Shown one piece after another: positions 36,136-45,800 of a DNA stretch of 64,000 nucleotides. The position numbers were made by a program, and so were the translations under genes. Numbering within the stretch: the stretch's first letter is position 1; the number at the start of each line of letters is the position of its first letter. The notes under the pieces are model-generated. The model did no database searches. It saw only the letters and a list, made by a program, of their open reading frames with translations, and had not been told where the DNA came from. Source of the DNA: Oceanobacter kriegii DSM 6294 (GTDB lineage: Bacteria > Pseudomonadota > Gammaproteobacteria > Pseudomonadales > Oceanobacteraceae); NCBI RefSeq assembly GCF_000422845.1, contig NZ_KE383932.1, positions 60,045 through 124,044 of the forward strand. The letters are read 5' to 3'.

Positions 36136-37434
36136 ATGACGATTTCAACAGCACAGGCCAACTCGGGTAACCCGTCCTCCGTGGCCGATGTCAGCAATAT
36201 GCTGGGAAATCGCAGTGGTGTGAGTGAAGAGCGTCAGGTTCTGAACCGTACCCTCAATCTTTTCAATCAAATGTCGCGCCAACTGAGCGACACCTACGAG
36301 CAACTGGAAACCCAGGTAGAGCAGCTCAGTGGTGAGTTGGCCCAGGTGTCTCGTCAGCGCATGAAAGAGCTGGCGGAAAAAGAGCGTCTGGCCAATGAGC
36401 TGGCGCTGCTGCTGAACATGCTACCTGCCGGTGTTTTGCTGCTGGATCGCAACGGTATTGTGACCAAAGCCAATCCAGTGGCGGAACAGCTGCTGGCACC
36501 GCTGGCGGATGTGAATTCCATTTTGGGTCAGCGCTGGCGTGTGCTGATCAGTCGCTGCTTTGCGCCACGCCACGACGATGGCCACGAAGTTTCCCTGAAA
36601 AACGGCCGTCGGGTACTGATTCGTACCAACCCCATGACCGAACAGCCTGGTCAGCTGGTGCTGCTGACGGACATGACTGAAACCCGCGCTCTGCAAACCA
36701 AACTGGCCCAGCATCAGCGCCTGTCTGCGATGGGTAAAATGGTTGCGTCACTGGCGCATCAAGTGCGGACGCCACTGTCGGCTGCAACGCTTTACGCTGG
36801 CCATCTGGCCAATCCGGATCTTGATCAAAACAGCCGCGAACGCTTCGCTGGCAAATTGATGGAGCGTTTACGCCACCTCGAGCATCAAGTTCGCGACATG
36901 CTGATCTTCGCCCGTGGTGATTTGCCACTGCATGACGACATCAGCCTGGCAGACCTCATGGAAGACCTCGAAGCCGCCATGGAAGTGCCGATGGTGCAAA
37001 ACAACGGCCTCTACCACATCGACAACCAGTGCCCGGACAAAATTATCCACTGCAACCGCGATGCACTGGTCAGCGGCTTGATGAACCTGATTAACAACGC
37101 GCTGGAAGCCTGCCGCGAAGCCCGTACGCCGACCATTCGGCTGGCGCTGGTGTGCCGCGAAACCGGTGACGACGCCGCGCCGGGTATTTCCATCCAGATT
37201 TCCGATAACGGCCCGGGCCTCAACAGCGAGCAAAAGCAGCAGGTACTGGAGCCATTCAACAGCAGCAAACCCAATGGCACTGGCCTTGGCCTTGCGGTGG
37301 TACAGGCCATTGCCCGCGCCCACGGCGGTTTGCTGACCCTGGAAGACAGTGATGTTGGCGGCCTCTGCGCCAACGTACGAATCCCGCTTGCCAGCACTCA
37401 GGCTGATGCAGGCCCCCACACTACCAACGCGTGA
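36136..37434 (+). CDS. fleS: Flagellar two-component sensor kinase FleS
   Basis: This 432-residue soluble histidine kinase starts at the ATG that follows GAGG; a GTG two codons upstream overlaps that site. A coiled coil (about 35-90) precedes a PAS domain (LLNMLPAGVLLLDRNGIV, about 92-185). The H-box follows with H208 in SLAHQVRTPLSA, then the N-box NLINNALEA and the ATP-lid glycines (NGTGLGLAV). There is no membrane segment, as usual for FleS/FlrB. It phosphorylates FleR, encoded 10 bp downstream, and turns on class III flagellar genes. Confidence 0.95.
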   Translation: MTISTAQANSGNPSSVADVSNMLGNRSGVSEERQVLNRTLNLFNQMSRQLSDTYEQLETQVEQLSGELAQVSRQRMKELAEKERLANELALLLNMLPAGVLLLDRNGIVTKANPVAEQLLAPLADVNSILGQRWRVLISRCFAPRHDDGHEVSLKNGRRVLIRTNPMTEQPGQLVLLTDMTETRALQTKLAQHQRLSAMGKMVASLAHQVRTPLSAATLYAGHLANPDLDQNSRERFAGKLMERLRHLEHQVRDMLIFARGDLPLHDDISLADLMEDLEAAMEVPMVQNNGLYHIDNQCPDKIIHCNRDALVSGLMNLINNALEACREARTPTIRLALVCRETGDDAAPGISIQISDNGPGLNSEQKQQVLEPFNSSKPNGTGLGLAVVQAIARAHGGLLTLEDSDVGGLCANVRIPLASTQADAGPHTTNA

Positions 37435-37444
37435 GGTACTTGAT

Positions 37445-38929
37445 ATGCAGATTCTGGTAGTTGAAGACGACCCGCAACTGCGCGAAGCCGTGGTTGATAG
37501 CCTCGAAATCAAAGGTCATTCCGTTACCGCCGCGCGCGATGGTCTGGACGCCTGTGTGGCGCTGCAAAACCAGACGCCAGACCTGATTCTGTCGGACATT
37601 AATATGCCAGGCATGGACGGCCTGACGTTGCTGGGCAAGGTTCGTGAAGAACATCCGTGGCTGCCGATGGTACTGATGACCGCCTACGGTGACGTTAGCC
37701 AGGCGGTGCAAGCCATGCAGCGCGGTGCCAATGACTACCTGATGAAGCCGTTCGAGCACAGTGAACTGGACACCTTGCTGCAGCCGTTCGATCAGCAGCC
37801 GCAGCAGCGCAAACAGCGTAAAGAGGAACTGCCGGTGGCCAATTCGGTGGCCAGCCGTCAGCTGTTTCAAATGGCGGAACGAGTGGCGCAAACCGACTCC
37901 ACCGTGCTGATCAGCGGCGAAAGCGGTACCGGTAAAGAGGTGCTGGCGCGCTACATTCACCAGCATTCCGAACGGGCGGACCAGCCCTTTGTGGCAATTA
38001 ACTGCGCAGCAATCCCGGAAAACATGCTCGAAGCCATGTTGTTCGGTTACGAAAAAGGCGCCTATACCGGTGCTTACCAGTCATCGCCGGGCAAGTTTGA
38101 ACAAGCCCAGGGCGGCACCTTGCTGCTGGACGAAGTCACTGAAATGGACGCCGGTTTGCAAGCCAAGCTGTTGCGGGTTCTGCAAGAACGCCAGGTAGAA
38201 CGACTGGGCGGCAAACGCACCATCAATCTGGATGTGCGCATCATTGCCACCACCAACCGTGAATTGGCTGACTACGTCGCCGAAGGCAATTTCCGCGAAG
38301 ACCTGTACTACCGCCTCAGCGTCTTCCCACTCACCTGGTTGCCACTGCGAGAACGCAGTGATGACATTATTCCGCTGGCCAAACGACTGCTGACTCACCA
38401 TGCCGGTAAAATGAAGCGTCGTGCGCCAGTGCTGATGCCGGATGCAGAACAGAAACTGTTGCACCACAGCTGGCCGGGCAATGTCCGTGAGCTGGACAAC
38501 ACCATGCAACGGGCGTTGATTCTGCAAACCGGTGCGCAGCTGTTTGCCTCGGACCTGATTCTGACGCCGGTGCCGGGCCAGCGCACCAATGCCGCCAGCG
38601 TCACCGCGCAATTCAATCACACCGCCAACGATCGACAGGGCGCAAGCGTTGTAGAGCCTGCTGAGGAGTTGAATTCCGTTCATTACACAGGCAGCCATTC
38701 AGCCAGCCACACCGCCAGTTGGGGTAGCTCGATGGCTGCTGCGGCGATGGAAGAAGGCCGCTTGGGCAACGATTTACGCCACCGCGAAGTCGAGCTGATC
38801 GTAAAGGCCATTCGGGAAGAACCAAGCCGTAAGGAAGCCGCCGACCGTTTGGGCATCAGCCCAAGAACCTTGCGCTACAAGGTGGCCAAGCTGCGGGAAG
38901 AAGGCATCGATATTGAAGCCATGATCTGA
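37445..38929 (+). CDS. fleR: Flagellar response regulator FleR (sigma-54-dependent activator)
   Basis: This 494-residue protein starts at MQILVVEDD. The receiver domain has D8/D9, phosphoacceptor D51 in LSDINMPG and Lys in YLMKPFE. The AAA+ domain has ISGESGTGKE and a sigma-54-contact loop reading GAYTGA instead of GAFTGA, a Tyr substitution seen in some activators. A variable, low-complexity linker (about 385-450) leads to the C-terminal Fis-type helix-turn-helix (KEAADRLGISPRTLRYKVAKL). Phosphorylated FleR drives sigma-54 promoters of basal body and hook genes, plausibly including the one found upstream of fliE at 59424. Confidence 0.95.
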   Translation: MQILVVEDDPQLREAVVDSLEIKGHSVTAARDGLDACVALQNQTPDLILSDINMPGMDGLTLLGKVREEHPWLPMVLMTAYGDVSQAVQAMQRGANDYLMKPFEHSELDTLLQPFDQQPQQRKQRKEELPVANSVASRQLFQMAERVAQTDSTVLISGESGTGKEVLARYIHQHSERADQPFVAINCAAIPENMLEAMLFGYEKGAYTGAYQSSPGKFEQAQGGTLLLDEVTEMDAGLQAKLLRVLQERQVERLGGKRTINLDVRIIATTNRELADYVAEGNFREDLYYRLSVFPLTWLPLRERSDDIIPLAKRLLTHHAGKMKRRAPVLMPDAEQKLLHHSWPGNVRELDNTMQRALILQTGAQLFASDLILTPVPGQRTNAASVTAQFNHTANDRQGASVVEPAEELNSVHYTGSHSASHTASWGSSMAAAAMEEGRLGNDLRHREVELIVKAIREEPSRKEAADRLGISPRTLRYKVAKLREEGIDIEAMI

Positions 38930-38945
38930 CAATAGCGGGGCAATC

Positions 38946-39125
38946 GTGGGAGGTAGCTTGCTGCCGATGGATTTTCGCGAGCAAGCTCGCTCCCACATTG
39001 GACCACGCTCTGGGAAACATTCGAAGCCGGCTTGCCTGCGATAGGGGGGGCAAGCGCAGTTGTTCAGATGAATGATTTGTAGGAGGCAATTCATTGCCGA
39101 ATGCGGGCGGGCCGCCCGCGCTCTT
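38946..39125. repeat. Cluster of REP-like palindromes after fleR
   Basis: Four elements are seen: GTGGGAGGTAGCTTGCTGCC at 38946; an inverted GTGGGAGCGAGCTTGCTCGC ending at 38996; GTAGGAGGCAATTCATTGCC at 39080; and GCGGGCGGGCCGCCCGCGC at 39104. The order is the mirror image of the clusters at 42886-43282, so the whole composite behaves as a unit. Confidence 0.85.
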
Positions 39126-39142
39126 GACAGTTTTACAGGGTC

Positions 39143-40066
39143 TTAAGACTGGGCACGGGCCAACTTCGATGACAGCAAGCTGTACACTCCCAAATACGCC
39201 ACCGACGCCAACAAACTGGCCACGGTACCCCATTGCAGCCCCATCAGCGGGTAGGTGTAACTGACGCTCAGGGCGTACACCACCAGGCTGCCGATGCCGT
39301 CCGGGTAATGCTTGATGGCGGTCGACAACACAGCAGCTCCCTGACTCAGGTGCAAAATCAGCATCAAAGGGAAGAAACTCACCGGAAAGGCCGCCAGTAA
39401 ACCGGCTCGCTCCGGCCCCAGCCACTCGGCGATGCCGGTAATCATTAAAATGGTCGCCGTTGCCATCCCGGCTCTGAACAACATTTTGCCCACTCGACTA
39501 TGAAACCAGCCGGACGCCACCCGATGGCATTGCGCCGTCGGCTGTTTCTGCTCCGGAATACGCTTGAACACCGATCGCACCAGCACAATCACCAGTACCA
39601 CAACGGCCAGCGCCAGCCAGCGATTGGCCGGTAAAAACTGCAACAGTGCACTGGATGTCAGAAAGCACAGCAAGCCAGCTGCAATGGCCAGCGGCAAGCT
39701 CGAAAGCCTTGGAAAACGTCGGATCACCAGCCGGTAACCCAGTGCCAAACACACCGCCGAACTGAGCCCGGAGAGGGTATAGAGGGCGCTGGTCGCAGCG
39801 AAGGCTTCGCCGTGTTGCCAACCAAAGAAATACAGCGCAATGCCGGTGCCAAGCGGAAAGCCCGCCAGCAAGCCTGCGTGTTTTGGCCCCAGTCGTTCGG
39901 CGACGACGGCCAGTAACACAACCGTAAGAAAGGTAATCAGAATTTTGGCAAGAATCAGCACTGCGGGGTCTACCGTTGTTATCGTTTTAGGAAGCCCAGT
40001 TAACCGCTGATTTTCAGTGGCTGCAATTCGGGCTTTTACATAAAAACTACTGACAGACGGAGTCAT
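39143..40066 (-). CDS. Uncharacterised integral membrane protein with internal duplication
   Basis: I do not recognise a named family. The protein is about 307 residues from the chosen start (MTPSVSSF); another ATG lies at 40120, and a later GTG is also possible, since the first 30 residues are not membrane-like. About eight to ten hydrophobic segments are predicted. The two halves repeat a motif: ERLGPKHAGLLAGFPLG near residue 60 and EWLGPERAGLLAAFPVS near residue 210, which implies tandem duplication of a four-helix unit. That is typical of small transporters. Its 3' end lies against the REP cluster, and its start overlaps the end of the Nudix gene. Confidence 0.75.
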   Translation of the reverse strand: MTPSVSSFYVKARIAATENQRLTGLPKTITTVDPAVLILAKILITFLTVVLLAVVAERLGPKHAGLLAGFPLGTGIALYFFGWQHGEAFAATSALYTLSGLSSAVCLALGYRLVIRRFPRLSSLPLAIAAGLLCFLTSSALLQFLPANRWLALAVVVLVIVLVRSVFKRIPEQKQPTAQCHRVASGWFHSRVGKMLFRAGMATATILMITGIAEWLGPERAGLLAAFPVSFFPLMLILHLSQGAAVLSTAIKHYPDGIGSLVVYALSVSYTYPLMGLQWGTVASLLASVAYLGVYSLLSSKLARAQS

Positions 40067-40646
40067 CAACCGGCAGCAAACCGTCTTGCATGGCTTGCTG
40101 CAAGGCAATTCGGCCAGCAAACCACAAGGGGTAGTTGCGGTCGGGGTTTTTGTCTTTGGCAGCCTGAACGGCCTTGATCTGACCGGTGATTCTTACCGCA
40201 TGGGCGAGGTCGGCAGCACTTACCCAGATAAACTGATTGCGTTCACCGGGGGTGCCACAACGGGATTTTTCAATCTGCTCGGCATCCACAAACGGCACCT
40301 GCCAAACATAACTGTAAAAGGGGCCAATGACCGAACGTGGCTGGCCCTGAAGCTGGTCGGCAAGCGGTGCCTCGAAGGCGCAGCGGGTTTCTTCCCGAAA
40401 CTCACGAGCTGCAGTATCAGCAATGCGTTCGTCTTTTTCGCCATGGCCGCCAAAAGCAGCCCAGCCTTTACGATTTTTAGCACCGTCGTAGGCCAGCAAC
40501 ACCAGTGCTCGATGGTCGTGGCAGGCATAACCGACCACACCGGCAGGCGGCTCAGCGAACACCGCAAACGAGCTGGCAACCAGCACGGGCAGCATCACAA
40601 AGCCGGTTAGCAGGGCAGTGAAAGGCGAAGGTTTGCGGAAAGGCAT
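40047..40646 (-). CDS. Nudix hydrolase with signal peptide
   Basis: This 199-residue protein has a complete Nudix box, GHGEKDERIADTAAREFREE, following the GX5EX7REUXEE pattern, so it should bind metal and hydrolyse a nucleoside-diphosphate-linked substrate. It begins with a basic stretch and a hydrophobic segment (FTALLTGFVMLPVLVASSFAVFA) that looks like a Sec signal peptide with a cleavage site at AVFA-EPPA or an N-terminal anchor. Nudix enzymes are normally cytoplasmic, so an exported one is unusual. Four cysteines (YACHD, TRCAF, SRCGT, SVCQ) could form disulfides in the periplasm. The substrate is unknown. Confidence 0.87.
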   Translation of the reverse strand: MPFRKPSPFTALLTGFVMLPVLVASSFAVFAEPPAGVVGYACHDHRALVLLAYDGAKNRKGWAAFGGHGEKDERIADTAAREFREETRCAFEAPLADQLQGQPRSVIGPFYSYVWQVPFVDAEQIEKSRCGTPGERNQFIWVSAADLAHAVRITGQIKAVQAAKDKNPDRNYPLWFAGRIALQQAMQDGLLPVDDSVCQ

Positions 40647-40728
40647 GCAGTGTCCTGGGGTCGATGCGTCGCACCGAGGGCGTTATCTTGAATCGGATAA
40701 AGGGTTATTGAATCAGGCTGACACGGCG

Positions 40729-41064
40729 TCAGGGACGCCAGCGATATTGGTTCAGGCTTACCTTGCCATCCGGGGTAACCAGAATGCCCTCGGCGCGCAG
40801 CCGGTCTGCCTGCTCGCTGCCGCCGCCGTCTGCTGGCAAGGAAATCTTGCCTTGGGCGTTAATCACCCGATGCCAGGGTAACTTACTGCCTTCAGGCAGT
40901 TGCTTCAGCATTTGGCCGACCCAGCGGGCACGGCGCGGAAAACCCACCAGATCAGCAAGCTGACCGTAGGTCACCACATTTCCTTCGGGGACGCTGGCCA
41001 GCATGGTAAACAGCCGAATGTCGTGAGCTGTAGCCACAATGGCGGAATGAGCATGACTTGCCAT
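40729..41064 (-). CDS. Alkyltransferase-like (Atl) DNA-binding protein
   Basis: This 111-residue protein matches the DNA-binding domain of O6-alkylguanine-DNA alkyltransferases. In place of the catalytic PCHR it has PWHRVIN, the hallmark of Atl proteins (E. coli YbaZ), which bind O6-alkylguanine without repairing it and flag it for nucleotide excision repair. Other family blocks are GNVVTYGQLADLVG (minor-groove helix) and the Arg finger in FPRRARWVGQ. The start at MASHAHS follows AGGCAG; an ATG at 41082 lacks a ribosome-binding site. Confidence 0.9.
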   Translation of the reverse strand: MASHAHSAIVATAHDIRLFTMLASVPEGNVVTYGQLADLVGFPRRARWVGQMLKQLPEGSKLPWHRVINAQGKISLPADGGGSEQADRLRAEGILVTPDGKVSLNQYRWRP

Positions 41065-41243
41065 TGGATTCTGCCTGTCCATGTAACGATAGCGAAGTGG
41101 TATCACATTGTTGTGACCTTGGATAGCACAGCGGCCAAATCTGGCCAATTGGCTATCCAAGTGCGCGAATTGTCTACGTTTTCGGGCTCTGTTTTGCGGG
41201 TGTTGGTTTTCGAGTGCTAAGTGTCAGAAGAACAGGAGCCTGA

Positions 41244-42002
41244 TTACAGACGCAAGCCGCCGTCCACTTCAACCACCCGACCCGACATATAGTCATTTTC
41301 CATCAAAAAGGCGACGGCATGGGCAATTTCGTCCGGCTGGCCCATACGACCGGCTGGAATCATTTTACTGATGTGATCCAGCGCTTCCGGCTTCATACCG
41401 GCGGTCATCTCGGTGGCAATAAAGCCCGGTGCAATCGCGTTTGCCCGAATCTTGTAACGTGCCAGCTCCTTGGCCCACACCACGGCCAGACTGGCAACAC
41501 CGGCCTTGGCGGCAGAATAGTTACTCTGGCCCATGTTACCGGTGCGGGAAATGCTGGAAATATTGACGATGCAGCCTTCGCTTTGGGTGTTGATCATCTG
41601 GATAGCGGCTTCACGGCCACACAGGAACACACCGGTCAGGTTCACATCAATCACCGACTGCCAGTGGGACAACGACATCTTGCTGACCTCGCCATCCTTC
41701 ACTTTCACCATCAAACCGTCGCGCAGAATACCGGCGTTGTTCACCAGACCATTGAGCGCGCCAAAATCGTCAGCGATGGCCTTGAAGGTGGTTTCTACTT
41801 CGGATTCGCTGGCAACGTTGCAGCGATAGCTTTTGCCGCTACTGCCTGCCGCTTCAATCTGTCCGAGGGTTTCGGCCATGTGCTCATCATTGATATCGAT
41901 GACGGCGATGCGGGCACCACGGCTAGCCAAAAAGACCGCCATTGCGCGGCCGAGTCCCTGGCCTGCACCGGTAATGGCGATGACTTTGTCTTGTAAATTC
42001 AT
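41244..42002 (-). CDS. Short-chain dehydrogenase/reductase (FabG-like)
   Basis: This 252-residue Rossmann-fold oxidoreductase has the cofactor motif [12 protein letters not shown] ([11 protein letters not shown]), the catalytic Ser in NISSIS, and YSAAK (Tyr-x-x-x-Lys), all intact. The loop after the second strand (VIDIND) carries an Asp, which favours NADH over NADPH. It is close to 3-oxoacyl-ACP reductase FabG, but there is no fatty-acid gene nearby, so the substrate may be another ketone or alcohol. It is flanked by non-coding DNA on both sides and appears to be a single-gene unit. Confidence 0.88.
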   Translation of the reverse strand: MNLQDKVIAITGAGQGLGRAMAVFLASRGARIAVIDINDEHMAETLGQIEAAGSSGKSYRCNVASESEVETTFKAIADDFGALNGLVNNAGILRDGLMVKVKDGEVSKMSLSHWQSVIDVNLTGVFLCGREAAIQMINTQSEGCIVNISSISRTGNMGQSNYSAAKAGVASLAVVWAKELARYKIRANAIAPGFIATEMTAGMKPEALDHISKMIPAGRMGQPDEIAHAVAFLMENDYMSGRVVEVDGGLRL

Positions 42003-42251
42003 AGGGATCTCCAGCGGGACTGTCGATTAAGAGAATGGCCAAAGTATAGCGCCGAATACCACAAAGCAGGCCATTACCGGTTTTTCAATGAACCAGAGAT
42101 GCCGGCTGCTGCTATCCAAAATCGCCGTCATAACCTTGAAATAACCTCCGCCGCCCTAATCTAACAAAACAGACGAATTCAAAACTGGCTGGAATTTTCC
42201 CAAGCAAACGCATCCAACCAGACAGAAAACAACGCACATCGGGAGGTTCGA

Positions 42252-42767
42252 GTGCCTTTTCTACTGATATTTATCATCGTACCCATCATTGAGCTTGCGG
42301 TACTGATTCAGGTGGGTGGTCTGATTGGCGTACTGCCGACCATCGCCATCATTTTTGTTACCGCCATCCTTGGCGTGCGCCTGCTGAAACAGCAAGGCGC
42401 TGGCGTACTGCTGCGTGCTCAGCAAAAAATGCAAGAAGGCGGACTGCCAGCCAGCGAACTGGCCGAAGGCTTCCTGCTAGCACTGGCTGGCGCACTGCTG
42501 CTGACCCCCGGGTTTGTTACCGACGCCTTTGGCTTCGCTCTGCTGGTACCGGCCATCCGCCACTCCATGATTGGCAACGTCACCAAGTTCATCAAACCAA
42601 AAGTGATGATGGGCGGAGGCTTTGGTCAAGGTCCTCAGGGCGGTCCACAATCCAGCCCATTTGAAGGCGGTCAAGCCGACCCGTTTGGCGGCCGTCGCCC
42701 ACAGCGTGAACAACCAAGCAACCACCGCCCGGAAGTGATTGAAGGCGAATACCGCCGCGAGGATTAA
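42252..42767 (+). CDS. fxsA: FxsA-family membrane protein
   Basis: This 171-residue protein has three or four hydrophobic segments: LLIFIIVPIIELAVLIQVGG, LPTIAIIFVTAILGVRLL, and FLLALAGALLLTPGFVTDAFGFALLVPAI (a double span). The LTPGFVTD motif is typical of FxsA. A Gly/Pro/Gln-rich cytoplasmic tail follows (about residues 120-171). In E. coli, overexpressed FxsA relieves exclusion of phage T7 by the F plasmid; its normal role is not known. The gene starts after a GGGAGG site and is closed by a terminator. It often lies next to groES in gammaproteobacteria, as here. Confidence 0.93.
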   Translation: MPFLLIFIIVPIIELAVLIQVGGLIGVLPTIAIIFVTAILGVRLLKQQGAGVLLRAQQKMQEGGLPASELAEGFLLALAGALLLTPGFVTDAFGFALLVPAIRHSMIGNVTKFIKPKVMMGGGFGQGPQGGPQSSPFEGGQADPFGGRRPQREQPSNHRPEVIEGEYRRED

Positions 42768-42794
42768 TCGCTGTTCAAACACACAAGCTCCACA

Positions 42795-42830
42795 CGCAAA
42801 AGCCGGATCACATGATCCGGCTTTTGCGTT
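42795..42830 (+). terminator. Intrinsic terminator of fxsA
   Basis: A 16-bp perfect inverted repeat (CGCAAAAGCCGGATCA and its complement, ending at 42828) has a 2-bp spacer, so the effective loop includes the ATCACATGAT bases. A short T-run follows. The strong stem lies 27 bp after the stop codon. Confidence 0.82.
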
Positions 42831-42885
42831 TCTGGGGCTGGTTTGTGGATGTCTTGTTTGTGGATTTGTGGGAGCCCGGACCAAT

Positions 42886-43282
42886 GTGGGAGCGAGCTTG
42901 CTCGCGAAAGCCCCGTTGGCAGCAAGCTACCTCCCACGATTGCCAAATCCGGGAGCGCGGGCGGCCCGCCCGCAGATAGCGACGCCAAGGCATTCGGCAA
43001 TGAATTGCCTCCTACACATCATTCATGTGAATAGGATGGTGCGCTTGTGTCCATCACAAACCATCAAAGGCAAGCCAGCACCTACAGACCGATAATACTT
43101 GGCCAATGTGGGAGCGAGCTTGCTCGCGAAAATCCATCGGCAGCAAGCTACCTCCCACAGTGCTTGTTGTTATCAATGAGCGAAGGTAACCCAGTTCTTG
43201 ATAGACAACCTGGGAGCGCGGGCGGCCCGCCCGCAAAATAGCGGCGCCAAGGCATTCGGCAATAAATTGCCTCCTACAAATC
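42886..43282. repeat. Two composite REP clusters, 222 bp apart
   Basis: Copy 1 starts at 42886 and copy 2 at 43108. Each has, in the same order, GTGGGAGCGAGCTTGCTCGC, an inverted GTGGGAGGTAGCTTGCTGCC, GGAGCGCGGGCGGCCCGCC, and an inverted GTAGGAGGCAATTCATTGCC, with similar spacers such as CGCCAAGGCATTCGG. The sequence between the copies differs. The composite therefore moves or duplicates as a whole. Short frames across it are not genes. Confidence 0.9.
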
Positions 43283-43301
43283 ATTTATCTGAGTAGCCTC
43301 C

Positions 43302-43322
43302 GTAGGGTGCGCACTGCGCACC
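43302..43322 (+). repeat. GTAGGG-headed palindrome GTGCGCACTGCGCAC
   Basis: A 21-bp element made of GTAGG followed by GTGCGCACTGCGCACC. The same palindrome, with small changes, occurs twice at 51472-51553. It shares the GTRGG head with the other palindromes of the window. Confidence 0.75.
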
Positions 43323-43404
43323 TCAGCCTCCCTTTCAATAACTCAAAATAGCCAAACTTAATAAAAACCAAAAAATCAGTAGAAAATTTTTTTACCTGCC
43401 AGGT

Positions 43405-43432
43405 GTTGAAAAGCCATTGCCCGTCCATATCT
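43405..43432 (+). promoter_or_regulatory. Possible sigma-32 (heat-shock) promoter of groESL
   Basis: GTTGAAAA at 43405-43412 and GTCCATAT at 43423-43430 resemble the sigma-32 -35 (CTTGAAA) and -10 (CCCCATNT) boxes with a spacer in the usual range. It lies about 95 bp upstream of groES. No CIRCE inverted repeat (TTAGCACTC-N9-GAGTGCTAA) is present. Confidence 0.5.
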
Positions 43433-43524
43433 AGGAATTACAAGAATTTGGGGCGGCTGACATCAAACAGGAGCAGCCACCCCCGTTTAAAGCAAACATG
43501 CTTAAAAATTGGAGAGAACCTCAA

Positions 43525-43818
43525 ATGAATATCCGTCCTCTACACGATCGCGTCGTTGTTCGTCGCAAGGAAGAAGAGCAAACCACTGCTGGCGGTATCC
43601 TGCTGCCAGGTTCCGCTGCGGAAAAGCCAAACCAGGGCGAAGTGGTAGCTGTCGGTACTGGTCGCGTTCTGAATAACGGTGAAGTTCAGCCTCTGGCTGT
43701 TAAAGCCGGTGACACTGTTGTGTTCGGCAAATACTCCGGTTCCAACACCATCGAAATCGGTGGTGAAGAGCTGCTGATCCTGAACGAAAGCGAAATCTAC
43801 GGCGTACTGGAATCCTGA
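43525..43818 (+). CDS. groES: Co-chaperonin GroES
   Basis: This 97-residue protein has the standard family length. It starts at [14 protein letters not shown] after GGAGAG; an ATG nine codons upstream is out of place. The mobile loop reads [16 protein letters not shown] and binds GroEL; the C-terminal block [15 protein letters not shown] is also typical. It caps the GroEL folding chamber in the cytoplasm. It is followed 62 bp later by groEL in one heat-shock operon. Confidence 0.98.
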   Translation: MNIRPLHDRVVVRRKEEEQTTAGGILLPGSAAEKPNQGEVVAVGTGRVLNNGEVQPLAVKAGDTVVFGKYSGSNTIEIGGEELLILNESEIYGVLES

Positions 43819-43853
43819 TCCGCGCTTTTAACTGATTCGTTCAACATCGTTAA

Positions 43854-45524
<1,671 letters not shown>

Positions 45525-45567
45525 GGCCAAAACCTTCATCATATTCCCGGCTACCAAGCCTTAAAGA

Positions 45568-45599
45568 AACCCGCGCTGAGTAATCAGCGCGGGTTTTTT
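45568..45599 (+). terminator. Intrinsic terminator of groESL
   Basis: A 12-bp perfect stem (AACCCGCGCTGA/TCAGCGCGGGTT) with GTAA loop is followed by a run of T residues. It lies 43 bp after the groEL stop codon. Confidence 0.95.
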
Positions 45600-45800
45600 G
45601 TTGGCTGGCGTTTGATGAAAAGCGTTTGAGGAATGGAATGTGGGGAATGGATTTTTACTTGCTGTAGGTGCTTGATTGGTAGCAGTAGCGTGGTACCGTA
45701 AGTGGGTTGTTAGAATGATTTATGGCAGATAGGACACTGCTGCTCTTAGTGGTCGGATCATTTGGCCACTGCAAACTACTACACTGGAAAAGAGGCTGAC

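Noticed and set aside
42252..42767. Prophage or phage-exclusion island around fxsA
   Set aside because: FxsA is a common chromosomal gene near groES; no phage gene or integrase accompanies it.
43301..43524. CIRCE element upstream of groES
   Set aside because: The TTAGCACTC-N9-GAGTGCTAA repeat is absent; a sigma-32-like promoter is seen instead.
45762..45800. TTG start for the AT-rich gene
   Set aside because: It has no ribosome-binding site; the GTG at 45801 follows AGAGG at good spacing.
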